This document shows, in pieces, positions 41,547 through 51,194 of a stretch of DNA of 64,000 nucleotides; the first letter of the stretch is position 1; every line of letters begins with the position of its first letter. Source of the DNA: Phytobacter ursingii (GTDB taxonomy: Bacteria; Pseudomonadota; Gammaproteobacteria; Enterobacterales; Enterobacteriaceae); NCBI GenBank assembly GCA_901456055.1, contig CABDWT010000016.1, positions 310,001-374,000 of the forward strand. The letters run 5' to 3'. A program made the translations under genes and the position numbers. The notes below the pieces were generated by a model that had not been told where the DNA came from, searched no databases, and worked only from the letters and a program-made list of their open reading frames with translations.

Positions 41547-42485
41547 ATGCAGCGTACAGAACGTATAGACCGCGTCGATTTAATGCGCACGCTGGTGCGC
41601 ATTGTTGAAGCGGGGTCGTTATCGGCCGCGGCGCGTCAACTCAATACCACTCAGGCCACGGTAAGTCGTCGTTTGCAGTCGCTGGAAACCATGCTTGGGG
41701 TCAAACTGGTTCTTCGCACCACCCATGCGATGAAACTTACCGACGATGGTGAGCGCTGCTATCAACATGCGAGACGCGTGATTGATTCCTGGCTTGCGCT
41801 GGAAGACGAACTGAGCCAGACAGAAGACGAGCCCGTCGGGATGCTCCGCGTACGGGCGCCTCACGCCTTCGGCCAGGAGCAACTGCTGGCTCCGCTGACA
41901 CATTTTCTCGAGCGTTATCCTCAACTTTCTGTGCAATGGATGCTGAACGATAAGGTCGTCAACTTTCTCAGCGACAACATTGATTGCGCGATTCGTGTCG
42001 GGGCAGAGGTGGACCCGGCGACCGTTTCCGTCCTGCTTGCCGAAGTTCCGCGTTGCATCGTCGCATCGCCGACGCTGCTGGCCCGATTTGCGGAAATCCG
42101 CAGGCCGCAGGATCTTAGCGCATTACCGTGGATTGCATTAAGCACCTTCTATCAGCATAACGTAGCGCTCACAAACGCGCTCAGCGGTGAAACAGAACAC
42201 GTCATCATCGCTCCCAGGCTCTATACCGACAGTTTATATGTGACGCGTAATACGGCGTTGACGGGGCTGGGTGTGGCCATTGTCTCAAGCTGGACGGTGC
42301 AACAGGATATTGAACAAGGCAGACTGGTCGTTTTACTGCCCGAGTGGCAGATTCCACCGTTACCTGTGCATCTGGTCTACCCGTGGGCGCGTTATTATCC
42401 GGCACGTTTGCGGATGTTTCTCCAGCTGATGCGCGAGGTGATGCCGGGCCTGAGCGGTATGCAACAGCCTGCGCTGAAAGCATAA
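41547..42485 (+). CDS. LysR-family transcriptional regulator
   Basis: Winged-helix regulator of 312 residues. The HTH is about residues 20-45 (LSAAARQLNTTQATVSRRLQ), followed by a LysR substrate-binding domain. It is nearest in style to the single-domain AaeR/DsdC-like group (RAPHAFGQEQLLAPLTHFLE, DNIDCAIRVG), from inspection only. It is divergent from the MFS gene with 118 bases between, the usual arrangement for a regulator and its transporter. The inducer is unknown. Compared with neighbouring core genes I have no obvious composition oddity to report. Confidence 0.9.
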   Translation: MQRTERIDRVDLMRTLVRIVEAGSLSAAARQLNTTQATVSRRLQSLETMLGVKLVLRTTHAMKLTDDGERCYQHARRVIDSWLALEDELSQTEDEPVGMLRVRAPHAFGQEQLLAPLTHFLERYPQLSVQWMLNDKVVNFLSDNIDCAIRVGAEVDPATVSVLLAEVPRCIVASPTLLARFAEIRRPQDLSALPWIALSTFYQHNVALTNALSGETEHVIIAPRLYTDSLYVTRNTALTGLGVAIVSSWTVQQDIEQGRLVVLLPEWQIPPLPVHLVYPWARYYPARLRMFLQLMREVMPGLSGMQQPALKA

Positions 42486-42512
42486 AAAAGCCGACCCGGA
42501 GGTCGGCTTTTT
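42485..42512. terminator. Bidirectional terminator between LysR gene and rne
   Basis: AAAAAGCCGACC-CGGA-GGTCGGCTTTTT, a perfect 12-bp stem with A-run and T-run on opposite sides. It can end transcripts of both converging genes. Confidence 0.95.
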
Positions 42513-42525
42513 ATCAGCAAAGTGC

Positions 42526-45500
42526 TTATTCTGCTGCGTTCGGGCGTGTGGCCGGCGCAGTTGCCGTATGCGTGGCGCTGTGACCGCCTGCTGAGCCTTT
42601 GCCATCAAAGTTGAACTGCGGACGGACCCAGTCACTGTGACGCGGCGCTTCTGGCACATAGGCAGGCGCGGGTGCTTTGGTCATCGGCGCAGTGGCATGG
42701 TTGGCCTCGCCGGCTGCAACAGGTGCTGCAGTGAGCGGCGCAGTAGCTTCAACAACCGGCGCTACCGGGAAAGCTTCTGGCTGTTTGTCTTCAACTGCCG
42801 CGTGCGGTTGCTCCGTAACCGGTGCCGCTTCCTCAACCACTGGTGTGATATCAGCAGGTTCAGGGGCCTGCGCCGCTTCTTCAACTACTGGCGTGATATC
42901 AGCAGGTTCAGCGGCCTGCGCCACTTCTTCGGCGACCGGACGATCTTGTTCTGCGATCAGTTCAGGCTGCGCTTCAACCGGAGTTTCAATCACTTCCGGA
43001 TGCGTGGTGTCAACCACAACAGGTTCTGGTTCGACAACCGGCGCCTGCGGTGCGACTTCAACCACTTCTTCGCCATGTACCTGCGCCTCAGCCACGACGG
43101 GCTGTTGTTCTTGCTGTGCGGCTAAGACAACCTGTTCAGCCTCGGCAATTGCTGGCGCGACATCATTAGCGACGGCATTGTTTTGCTGCTCAACCGCCGG
43201 TACTTCTTGCACCTCGTCCTGAGGACGGGCAACCGGGTAGCGAATCCAGACTTTACCGGACGCCATCTCAGGCGAAGCACAGGCAATCTCCAGCGGCATG
43301 GCGGACTGGGTCGGGTAACGCTCATCACGGTAACGGCGACGACGCTGACCGCTTACACGCAGATGACGCGGTGAACGGCGAGAACGACGCGGCATGCCTG
43401 CGGTATCGCGATTTTCTACGGTTTCTTCCTGCTCAGCGGTGTTTTCAACGACCGCAGGCAGATCCAGTTTCGCCAGATCGGTACGTTGCGCAGACGCTTC
43501 CGTGGTTTTCGGTTCGGCTGCAACAACACCCTCTTCACTGGCGTTTGTCTGAGCATCATTGATACGGATTTTTTGGTTCAACTGACGCTGCTTACGACGC
43601 GGCATCACCTGAACGCGCTCTTCCTGTTCGGTTTCCTGCTCAGGCTGTTCTTCACGGTTCAGCGCTTTTACGTCCTGCTGCGGCTGGCGTTTTTCGTCGC
43701 TATTACGACGGCGATTACGCTCGCGGCGGGAAGGTTGCTGCTCATCACGCTGTTTCGTTTTTTCCGTCTCTTCCGCGGCTACCGGAACTGGCTGGCGAGC
43801 TTCACGCGCTTCGGTATTTTGCTGCGGTTTCTCACGGCGGTTGCGGCGGTTTTCATCGCGGTTGTTCTCACGACCTTCACCTCCTTCTGCACGCGGCTCA
43901 CGGCGTTCGTTGCGATCGCGGCGGTTGCCCTGACGCGATTTACGGCGATCTTGCTGGCGCTCCTGCTTCTCTTCTGTCTTCTCTTCTTTAACGTCCGCTG
44001 GCGCGGCAGTTTCACCACCCGCAAACATATTTTTCAGGGCGGAGAAGAAACGACTCAGAAGACCCGGCGCAGCAGGTGCTGCAACAGCAGGCGCGCTGCT
44101 GACAGCCGGTTGCGGTTTCGATACAGGCGCTTCCGGAGCGGTAGGCGCAGGCGGAACATCCGGCATGACGAAGGTCGCCAGCGCAGGCTGCTCAGGGCGT
44201 TTACGCTCAGCAGACTCTTCATCTGACGGCATGGCCATCTCTTCTTCATGCAGCTTCGGCAGCATGTAGCTGAGGGTGGTGGTCTCTTCGCCTTTACGTA
44301 CGCGCAGAACGGAGTAGTGCGGTGTTTCCATCTGATCGTTCGGTACGATCACGCAACGCACGCCACCCTGACGGGTTTCAATAGCGCTTACGGCGGTGCG
44401 TTTTTCGTTCAACAGATACGAAGCAATCGGCACTGGAACAATGGCATGCACTTCCTGCGTATTCTCTTTCAGCGCTTCTTCTTCAATGAGACGCAGAATA
44501 GAAAGTGAAAGGGATTCGTTGTCACGGATAGTCCCGGTGCCGCTACAGCGCGGGCACACATGGTGACTGGACTCGCCCAGTGACGGGCTCAGACGCTGAC
44601 GGGACATCTCCAGCAGGCCGAAGCGAGAAATATGGCTGATTTGAATACGCGCCCGGTCCTGACGAACGGCTTCGCGCAGACGGTTCTCCACCGCACGCTG
44701 ATGGCGTACCGGCGTCATATCGATAAAGTCGATCACGATCAGACCGCCAAGGTCACGCAGACGTAGTTGACGTGCAATTTCGTCGGCTGCTTCCAGGTTA
44801 GTGTTGAAGGCGGTTTCTTCGATATCACCACCGCGGGTTGCACGTGCGGAGTTGATGTCGATGGCGGTCAACGCTTCGGTACTGTCGATAACGATAGAAC
44901 CGCCAGACGGCAGACGGACTTCACGCTGGAAAGCGGATTCAATCTGCGATTCAATTTGGTAGTGGCTGAACAGCGGAATTTCACCGGTGTAGAGCTTAAT
45001 TTTACTGCTGAAATCCGGACGACCCAGCGCCGAGATATGCTGGCGAGCCAGCTCAAGCACTTTCGGATTATCGATAAGGATTTCGCCAATGTCCTGACGC
45101 AGATAATCACGGAAAGCACGAACAATGACGTTACTTTCCTGGTGAATCAGGAACGGAGCAGGGCGGTTTTCAGCGGCCTTCTGAATCGCTTCCCAGTGTT
45201 TGAGACGGAAACTAAGATCCCACTGCAGGGCATCGGCAGATTTACCCACACCGGCAGTGCGAACAATCAGACCCATGCCATCAGGCAATTCGAGACTGGC
45301 CAGCGCTTCTTTCAGTTCGGTACGATCATCGCCTTCAATACGACGAGAAATGCCGCCCGCGCGCGGATTGTTCGGCATCAGTACCAGATAGCTGCCTGCC
45401 AGGCTAATAAAGGTGGTCAGCGCAGCACCTTTGTTGCCGCGTTCTTCTTTATCAATCTGGACAATAACTTCCTGACCTTCGCGCAACACATCTTTGATGT

Positions 45501-45765
45501 TCGGACGGCCATGAGAGTTGTAATTGGCAGGGAAGTATTCGCGGGCAATTTCTTTGAGGGGAAGGAAACCGTGACGTTCAGCACCGTAATCAACAAATGC
45601 AGCTTCCAGGCTCGGTTCAATACGGGTGATTTTACCTTTGTAGATGTTCGCTTTTTTCTGCTCGTGTCCAGGACTTTCAATATCCAGATCGTACAGACGC
45701 TGCCCATCAACAAGGGCGACACGCAACTCTTCTTGCTGAGTTGCGTTGATTAACATTCTTTTCAT
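42526..45765 (-). CDS. rne: Ribonuclease E
   Basis: Essential endonuclease and core of the RNA degradosome. It has 1079 residues (E. coli 1061). The catalytic half (1-530) includes the S1 domain with [20 protein letters not shown], the DNase-I-like part with [20 protein letters not shown], and the zinc-link CPRCSGTGT (Cys404/407 by family numbering). The C-terminal scaffold is Arg-rich around residues 600-720 (RNA binding), then acidic and Pro/Ala/Val-rich, with a tandem 16-residue duplication. It ends TRPNAAE, like the PNPase-binding end of E. coli. It is autoregulated through its leader. Confidence 0.97.
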   Translation of the reverse strand: MKRMLINATQQEELRVALVDGQRLYDLDIESPGHEQKKANIYKGKITRIEPSLEAAFVDYGAERHGFLPLKEIAREYFPANYNSHGRPNIKDVLREGQEVIVQIDKEERGNKGAALTTFISLAGSYLVLMPNNPRAGGISRRIEGDDRTELKEALASLELPDGMGLIVRTAGVGKSADALQWDLSFRLKHWEAIQKAAENRPAPFLIHQESNVIVRAFRDYLRQDIGEILIDNPKVLELARQHISALGRPDFSSKIKLYTGEIPLFSHYQIESQIESAFQREVRLPSGGSIVIDSTEALTAIDINSARATRGGDIEETAFNTNLEAADEIARQLRLRDLGGLIVIDFIDMTPVRHQRAVENRLREAVRQDRARIQISHISRFGLLEMSRQRLSPSLGESSHHVCPRCSGTGTIRDNESLSLSILRLIEEEALKENTQEVHAIVPVPIASYLLNEKRTAVSAIETRQGGVRCVIVPNDQMETPHYSVLRVRKGEETTTLSYMLPKLHEEEMAMPSDEESAERKRPEQPALATFVMPDVPPAPTAPEAPVSKPQPAVSSAPAVAAPAAPGLLSRFFSALKNMFAGGETAAPADVKEEKTEEKQERQQDRRKSRQGNRRDRNERREPRAEGGEGRENNRDENRRNRREKPQQNTEAREARQPVPVAAEETEKTKQRDEQQPSRRERNRRRNSDEKRQPQQDVKALNREEQPEQETEQEERVQVMPRRKQRQLNQKIRINDAQTNASEEGVVAAEPKTTEASAQRTDLAKLDLPAVVENTAEQEETVENRDTAGMPRRSRRSPRHLRVSGQRRRRYRDERYPTQSAMPLEIACASPEMASGKVWIRYPVARPQDEVQEVPAVEQQNNAVANDVAPAIAEAEQVVLAAQQEQQPVVAEAQVHGEEVVEVAPQAPVVEPEPVVVDTTHPEVIETPVEAQPELIAEQDRPVAEEVAQAAEPADITPVVEEAAQAPEPADITPVVEEAAPVTEQPHAAVEDKQPEAFPVAPVVEATAPLTAAPVAAGEANHATAPMTKAPAPAYVPEAPRHSDWVRPQFNFDGKGSAGGHSATHTATAPATRPNAAE

Positions 45766-46127
45766 CGTAACTTACTCATTATTCTTACATTGACGACTAA
45801 GCTGCGGGCATGATGACGCCTTTCCGGGGGAGAACCGATGGCCTCGTGTCTGTTCACGCCGCCAACCTCACGGTTGTCGCACGCTTAAGAGGCGCAGTGT
45901 GTCGGTTGCCTGTATTTCCTGTGGAAAACACAGCGCAATTATCAGGGGAACAGCCTGGGAAAAACTCTCCAGAGAAGATTCCATCTACCGGTAAGGACTG
46001 CAACCCGCAGCCCGCTAACTGCCTGAAAGTCCAATACGTCTTACGCCATTGCTGCGTGTATGGTCGGACAGGCAAAACTGGTCATTCCGCACAATTGCTT
46101 GTTAGAACAAGATCCAACGCGGAAAAC
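45766..46127 (-). promoter_or_regulatory. rne 5' untranslated leader
   Basis: About 361 transcribed bases separate the predicted rne start from its ATG, the length known for E. coli rne P1. The E. coli leader folds into stem-loops that RNase E itself recognises to cut its own mRNA. Open frames on either strand here (for example 46041-46313 minus, the place of E. coli yceQ) are not convincing genes. The rest of the 572-base rne-rluC gap (46163-46337) holds only rluC upstream DNA; AT-rich TATAAG at 46281 is a possible rluC -10. Confidence 0.8.
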
Positions 46128-46133
46128 TGCAAC

Positions 46134-46162
46134 ATTATTCCTTGCGAACCCTGTTATAGCAA
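46134..46162 (-). promoter_or_regulatory. rne P1 promoter
   Basis: Minus strand TTGCTA, exactly 17 bases, AATAAT. The start predicted near 46127 leaves a leader of about 361 bases, as in E. coli. Confidence 0.8.
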
Positions 46163-46337
46163 GCTGACTTTTACCTTTTATCACCCGGTTACTCACAGTT
46201 TTTTCACTTTTGCCTGACGATTGGTTTAATAACCGCCAAAACGTCTGTGTAGAACGAAGCAGACCAGGATCAAAAGTAAATATAAGCATATAAAAATGAG
46301 TGGCGCTATTCATCGACGCTATTTAGAATCGCCTCCC

Positions 46338-47294
46338 ATGAAAACTGAGACTCCTTCCGTAAAAATTGTTGCTATCGCCGATGACGAAGCGGGGCAACGC
46401 ATTGATAACTTTTTGCGCACCCAACTGAAAGGCGTGCCAAAAAGTATGATTTACCGCATCTTGCGTAAAGGCGAAGTTCGCGTGAATAAAAAACGCGTGA
46501 AGCCGGAATATAAGCTTGAAGCTGGCGATGAAGTGCGCATTCCACCTGTCCGCGTTGCGGAACGGGAAGAGGAGGCGGTTTCGCCGCACCTGCAAAAAGT
46601 CGCCGCGCTCAGTGACGTTATTCTGTATGAAGATGACCATATCCTTGTGCTGAATAAACCTTCCGGCACCGCGGTGCACGGCGGCAGCGGGTTGAGTTTC
46701 GGCGTCATTGAAGGGCTGCGCGTATTGCGCCCGGAAGCGCGTTTTCTGGAACTGGTGCACCGTCTGGATCGCGATACCTCCGGCGTGCTGCTGGTCGCCA
46801 AGAAACGTTCTGCGCTGCGTTCGCTGCACGAGCAACTGCGCGAAAAGGGCATGCAGAAAGATTATCTGGCGCTGGTACGCGGTCAGTGGCAGTCCCACGT
46901 TAAAGTGGTGCAGGCGCCGCTATTGAAAAATATTCTCCAAAGCGGTGAGCGTATCGTACGTGTGAACCAGGAAGGCAAACCGTCGGAAACCCGTTTTAAA
47001 GTGGAAGAGCGTTATGAGTTTGCGACGCTGGTGCGTTGTAGCCCGGTGACCGGGCGTACGCATCAAATTCGCGTTCATACCCAATATGCGGGCCACCCCA
47101 TTGCCTTTGACGATCGCTATGGTGACCGTGAGTTTGATAAACAACTGGCAGGCACCGGGTTAACCCGATTGTTCCTGCATGCCGCAGCGTTGAAATTTAC
47201 TCACCCCAATACTGGCGAAACCCTGCGTATCGAAGCGCCGTTAGATGAGCAGCTCAGGCGTTGTCTGCAAGTGCTGCGTAACCAGAAAGCATAA
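46338..47294 (+). CDS. rluC: 23S rRNA pseudouridine synthase RluC
   Basis: Makes pseudouridine at 23S rRNA positions 955, 2504 and 2580. ATG 46338 gives 318 residues (E. coli 319); an in-frame ATG 42 bases upstream is not supported by the family. An N-terminal S4 domain (about residues 20-80) precedes the RluA-type catalytic domain, with the catalytic Asp in HRLDRDTSGVLL and the VTGRTHQIRVH motif. It diverges from rne. Confidence 0.97.
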   Translation: MKTETPSVKIVAIADDEAGQRIDNFLRTQLKGVPKSMIYRILRKGEVRVNKKRVKPEYKLEAGDEVRIPPVRVAEREEEAVSPHLQKVAALSDVILYEDDHILVLNKPSGTAVHGGSGLSFGVIEGLRVLRPEARFLELVHRLDRDTSGVLLVAKKRSALRSLHEQLREKGMQKDYLALVRGQWQSHVKVVQAPLLKNILQSGERIVRVNQEGKPSETRFKVEERYEFATLVRCSPVTGRTHQIRVHTQYAGHPIAFDDRYGDREFDKQLAGTGLTRLFLHAAALKFTHPNTGETLRIEAPLDEQLRRCLQVLRNQKA

Positions 47295-47299
47295 GCAAG

Positions 47300-47327
47300 G
47301 GCGGTCAGCATGACCGCCTTTCTTTTT
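47300..47327 (+). terminator. rluC terminator
   Basis: GGCGGTCA-GCA-TGACCGCC followed by TTTCTTTTT, 6 bases after the rluC stop. The T-tract runs into the stop codon of the convergent MFS gene. Confidence 0.92.
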
Positions 47328-48576
47328 ATGTTATGCGGGTCGGTTTAAGCGGCACCGCGGTATTCTTTTCCTGAATCGGCAGGTTGATCAGCGCTGCCAG
47401 TAGAGCCAGTGCGATATCTGCATACCATACCCAGTCGAGATTCCCCGCGTATTCCATGGCCAGCCCCCCCAGCCATGCGCCAAAGAAAGCGCCGACCTGA
47501 TGTGAAAATAAGGTAAAGCCAAACAGGGTCGCCAGATAACGGGTACCGAATAACTTTCCCACAATTCCTGCCGTTGGTGGCACAGTGGCAAGCCAGGTCA
47601 GGCCTATCGCACAGGCGAAGAGGTAGAACGCCATCGGCGTTTTGGATGACAACAAAAAAGCGATAATCAATATTGCACGAGATGCGTATAGCACGGCGAG
47701 GATATATTTCATCGGGAATCGCTTCCCGAGAAAGCCCGCGAAAATACTGCCTGCGATATTACAAAGACCAATCAGCGAAAGGCTAATGGCGGAGACAGAG
47801 GCATCGTGCCCGCACAGGCTGACTTCACTCGGCAAATGGGTGGTGAGAAAGGCCACGTGAAATCCACAGGTCAAAAAACCTGCGTGCAGCAGCAGATAGC
47901 TGGGATGGCGAAATGCCGCGCGAATCTGCTGTTTAAGACCCGGGTCGTCTGACTGGGCAGGTTGAGCCAGCGTGGGGGAAGGCTTTTCGCTTTTCCGACA
48001 CAGAAACCATGAGGGAATTATCGTCGACAGCGCGGCGAGGGCCAGGAAAACCAGCCCTGCAGCGACACCACGCAAACTGACAATCAGTTGTATCAGCGGA
48101 GCGAAGATAAATTGTCCCATGGAGCCACCGGCATTGATCATACCGCTGGCAACAGAGCCTTTATCGGAGGGCAATCTAGCCGCAACAATGCCAATTAATA
48201 CCGAAAAGCTCCCCGCGGCAGCACCAGCCGGGCTTAACAGTCCCTGCGCGAGGGTCAGTGGTAAAAATGAGGACGCCCACAGCGTGCCAAGTTGCCCCAG
48301 CGCAATGAGGATAGCGCCGATAACCAACACATTGAAAGCTCCACGCTTATCTGCCCACGCGCCAAAAAGCGGCTGAAATGCTCCCCACATCAGTTGGCCT
48401 ATCGCCAGTGCCATACTGACTTCGGCAATACTCATGGTGGTGGAATGGACAATAGGGTGGACAAACAGCCCCACCGTCTGCCGTACCCCCATGGTTATCA
48501 TTAAAATCAGGCTGGCCAGGGCAATCAGCGGCCACAGTCTCGCCGACGCCTGTTGAGATACGTGACGTTTCTCCAC
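47326..48576 (-). CDS. MFS transporter, monocarboxylate/OFA-like
   Basis: Twelve-segment major-facilitator protein of 416 residues; substrate unknown. A GTG start at 48576 follows AAGGA by 8 bases. GVRQTVGLFVHPIVHSTTMS at the N-terminus, FGAWADKRGAFNVLVIGAIL between segments 2 and 3, and a long central loop with SEKPSPTLAQPAQSDDPG are seen. These resemble the CynX/OFA-type anion transporters and YfkF-like proteins, a loose likeness. In E. coli K-12 rluC is followed directly by yceF, so this gene is an addition. It lies alone, inverted relative to rluC. Confidence 0.87.
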   Translation of the reverse strand: MEKRHVSQQASARLWPLIALASLILMITMGVRQTVGLFVHPIVHSTTMSIAEVSMALAIGQLMWGAFQPLFGAWADKRGAFNVLVIGAILIALGQLGTLWASSFLPLTLAQGLLSPAGAAAGSFSVLIGIVAARLPSDKGSVASGMINAGGSMGQFIFAPLIQLIVSLRGVAAGLVFLALAALSTIIPSWFLCRKSEKPSPTLAQPAQSDDPGLKQQIRAAFRHPSYLLLHAGFLTCGFHVAFLTTHLPSEVSLCGHDASVSAISLSLIGLCNIAGSIFAGFLGKRFPMKYILAVLYASRAILIIAFLLSSKTPMAFYLFACAIGLTWLATVPPTAGIVGKLFGTRYLATLFGFTLFSHQVGAFFGAWLGGLAMEYAGNLDWVWYADIALALLAALINLPIQEKNTAVPLKPTRIT

Positions 48577-48616
48577 CGGGAGTTCCTTAAATAATGTCAG
48601 TCCATCGGTAGCGCTA

Positions 48617-49201
48617 CTAGCGCGATAACGGGTTACATCCTTCCCGGCGCAGCATCTGGCACAGCGCGATCAGCGGCAGGCCAACCAGAGTATTTGGATC
48701 CCGGCCTTCAAGGCGGTCAAACAAGGCAATACCCAAACCTTCACTCTTAAAGCTTCCCGCGCAATGCAGCGGATTTTCTTTACGCACGTAGTCTTCTATT
48801 TCCTGGGGGCTTAAGTGGCGAAAATGCACATCGAAAGGTTCGCACTCAGTTTGTAAATGGCCCGTGGCGGAATTCAACAACGCCAGCCCGGTATAGAACG
48901 TCACGATATTTCCACTGGCCCTGGTTAATTGCCGACGGGCATTTTCTTCGGTCAGCGGTTTGCCGGTAATTTCACCTTCCAGCATGCACACTTGATCAGA
49001 ACCAATAATCAGGTGATGGGGGAAACGTTGGGACAGAGATTGCGCTTTCTCCTGCGCCAGGCGCAGAACCAGATGGCGTGGGGATTCGCCAGCGTACGGG
49101 GTTTCGTCAGTCAGTGGTGCTGCGCATTCAAACGCCAGACCGAGCTTCTCTAACAGCGCGCGACGCCAGGGGGATGTCGATGCAAGAACGATATCTGACA
49201 T
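48617..49201 (-). CDS. yceF: 7-methyl-GTP pyrophosphatase YceF
   Basis: Maf-family nucleotide pyrophosphatase that hydrolyses m7GTP, a house-cleaning role. It has 194 residues, as in E. coli. [18 protein letters not shown] is the Maf N-terminal motif, and [18 protein letters not shown] and [20 protein letters not shown] complete the active site. It diverges from yceD. Confidence 0.96.
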   Translation of the reverse strand: MSDIVLASTSPWRRALLEKLGLAFECAAPLTDETPYAGESPRHLVLRLAQEKAQSLSQRFPHHLIIGSDQVCMLEGEITGKPLTEENARRQLTRASGNIVTFYTGLALLNSATGHLQTECEPFDVHFRHLSPQEIEDYVRKENPLHCAGSFKSEGLGIALFDRLEGRDPNTLVGLPLIALCQMLRREGCNPLSR

Positions 49202-49304
49202 ATTTTTTTCACCAAATATGGCTTAACCATGACAGGCATTTTAAACTGTAGGCCGCAATGTGTGCGAATTATTGGCAAAAGGCAACCTCAGGCTGCCTTT
49301 TTCT

Positions 49305-49333
49305 TTGACTCTATGACGTTACAAAGTTAATAT
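49305..49333 (+). promoter_or_regulatory. yceD-rpmF promoter
   Basis: TTGACT, exactly 17 bases, TAATAT, a near-consensus sigma-70 promoter. Its -10 ends only 9 bases before the yceD ATG, so the transcript must be leaderless or almost so. A small hairpin with AAAAGGCA/TGCCTTTTT just upstream is a possible terminator for a transcript coming from the left. Confidence 0.88.
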
Positions 49334-49342
49334 GCGCGCCCT

Positions 49343-49864
49343 ATGCAAAAGGTAAAATTACCCCTGACTCTCGATCCGGTTCGCACGGCTCAGAAACGCC
49401 TTGATTATGAGGGCATCTATCTGCCCAATCAGGTTGAGCGTGTCGCCGAGTCTGTAGTCAGTGTGGACAGTGATGTGGAATGCTCCATTTCGTTCGCCAT
49501 CGACAACCAACGCCTCGCGGTTATAACCGGTGATGCGAAGGTGACGGTGTCCCTCGAATGCCAGCGTTGCGGCAAGCCGTTTACCCATCAGGTTCACACA
49601 ACATATTGTTTTAGTCCTGTCCGTTCAGACGAACAGGCTGAAGCACTGCCGGAAGCGTATGAACCGATTGAGGTTAACGACTTCGGTGAAATCGATCTGC
49701 TTGCAATGGTTGAAGATGAAATCATCCTCTCCTTGCCTGTAGTTCCGGTGCATGATTCTGAACACTGTGAAGTGTCCGAGGCGGACATGGTCTTTGGTGA
49801 ACTGCCTGATGAAGCGCAAAAGCCAAACCCATTTGCCGTATTAGCCAGCTTAAAGCGTAAGTAA
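49343..49864 (+). CDS. yceD: 23S rRNA accumulation protein YceD
   Basis: DUF177-family protein, in E. coli linked to proper 23S rRNA levels. It has 173 residues, as in E. coli. [20 protein letters not shown] carries the C-X2-C of the family, and [18 protein letters not shown] closes the protein. It is first gene of the yceD-rpmF-plsX-fab cluster. No ribosome site precedes the ATG, in agreement with a near-leaderless message. Confidence 0.96.
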   Translation: MQKVKLPLTLDPVRTAQKRLDYEGIYLPNQVERVAESVVSVDSDVECSISFAIDNQRLAVITGDAKVTVSLECQRCGKPFTHQVHTTYCFSPVRSDEQAEALPEAYEPIEVNDFGEIDLLAMVEDEIILSLPVVPVHDSEHCEVSEADMVFGELPDEAQKPNPFAVLASLKRK

Positions 49865-49903
49865 TAGGTTTTCCCCGCTCAAACGGGGGTAAATCGTAAT
49901 TAA

Positions 49904-50089
<186 letters not shown>

Positions 50090-50153
50090 TCACGCGTAAG
50101 CGTGATCAAACTTAGTGAGGATTTCCCCGTGAAAACGGGGATATACCGATACC

Positions 50154-51188
50154 TTGACTCGTCTAACCCTGGCGTTAGATGTCATGGGGGGCGATTTTGG
50201 CCCTTCCGTGACAGTGCCTGCAGCTTTGCAGGCACTGAACTCTAATTCGCATCTTAATCTTCTTTTAGTCGGCGATCCCGACGCTATCACACCATTGCTC
50301 GCCAAAGCTGATTTTGAGCAACGTTCGCGCTTGCTTGTTATTCCCGCACAGTCAGTTATTGCCAGCGATGCGCGCCCCTCGCAAGCTGTCCGCAACAGTC
50401 GCGGCAGTTCAATGCGGATGGCGCTGGAGCTTGTAAAAGAAGGTCGCGCTGAGGCCTGTGTCAGTGCGGGTAATACCGGCGCGCTGATGGGGCTGGCGAA
50501 AATGCTGCTCAAACCCATTGAGGGGATTGAGCGTCCCGCGCTGGTTACTGTTCTACCACACCAGCAGAAAGGGAAAACGGTGGTGCTTGATTTAGGTGCC
50601 AACGTCGACTGCGATGGTAAGATGCTGGCGCAGTTTGCTGTCATGGGTGCCGTGATGGCAGAAGAAGTTGTGGGGATTGCCAATCCCCGTGTGGCGCTTC
50701 TGAACATTGGTGAAGAAGAGACCAAAGGCCATGACAACATTCGTGATGCTGCCGCAATTTTGAAAGCAGTTCCGACGATTAACTATATTGGTTATCTGGA
50801 AGCGAACGAATTACTCACCGGTAAAACGGATGTACTGGTTTGTGACGGTTTTACGGGAAACGTCACATTAAAAACGATGGAAGGTGTTGTCAGAGTGTTT
50901 CTTTCGCTGCTGAAATCTCAGGGCGAAGGAAAAAAACGGTCGTGGTGGCTGATTTTATTAAAGCGTTGGTTACAAAAAAGCCTGAGCAGGCGATTCAGTC
51001 ACCTCAACCCCGACCAGTATAATGGCGCCTGTCTGTTAGGATTGCGCGGCACGGTGATTAAGAGTCATGGTGCAGCCAATCAGCGAGCGTTTACCGTCGC
51101 GATTGAACAGGCAGTGCAGGCGGTGCAGCGGCAAGTTCCCCGACGAATTGCCGCTCGCCTGGAATCTGTGTTACCGGAAAAAGACTGA
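50154..51188 (+). CDS. plsX: Acyl-ACP:phosphate acyltransferase PlsX
   Basis: Converts acyl-ACP to acyl-phosphate for phospholipid synthesis. A TTG start at 50154 (same start position as the E. coli gene as I recall) gives 344 residues, with [17 protein letters not shown] at the N-terminus. [20 protein letters not shown] and [16 protein letters not shown] are typical. The C-terminus ends [10 protein letters not shown], some 12 residues shorter than the 356 of E. coli, with the tail beyond the conserved domain missing. fabH starts 6 bases later. Confidence 0.95.
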   Translation: MTRLTLALDVMGGDFGPSVTVPAALQALNSNSHLNLLLVGDPDAITPLLAKADFEQRSRLLVIPAQSVIASDARPSQAVRNSRGSSMRMALELVKEGRAEACVSAGNTGALMGLAKMLLKPIEGIERPALVTVLPHQQKGKTVVLDLGANVDCDGKMLAQFAVMGAVMAEEVVGIANPRVALLNIGEEETKGHDNIRDAAAILKAVPTINYIGYLEANELLTGKTDVLVCDGFTGNVTLKTMEGVVRVFLSLLKSQGEGKKRSWWLILLKRWLQKSLSRRFSHLNPDQYNGACLLGLRGTVIKSHGAANQRAFTVAIEQAVQAVQRQVPRRIAARLESVLPEKD

Positions 51189-51194
51189 GCGTAC

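Noticed and set aside
42677-43222. Ser/Thr/Ala-rich open frame of 181 codons opposite the RNase E scaffold
   Set aside because: Low-complexity composition produced by the repetitive Pro/Ala/Glu codons on the other strand.
44767-45753. Open frame of 328 codons on the plus strand inside rne
   Set aside because: Antisense shadow of the conserved catalytic half of RNase E; no ribosome site and no recognisable domain.
45810-46217. 135-codon plus-strand frame opposite the rne leader
   Set aside because: No ribosome site, no family likeness, and fully antisense to the leader.
46041-46313. 90-codon minus-strand frame in the rne-rluC gap (place of E. coli yceQ)
   Set aside because: It spans the rne promoter and the structured rne leader; conservation there is explained by the RNA, and its start lies upstream of the rne transcript.
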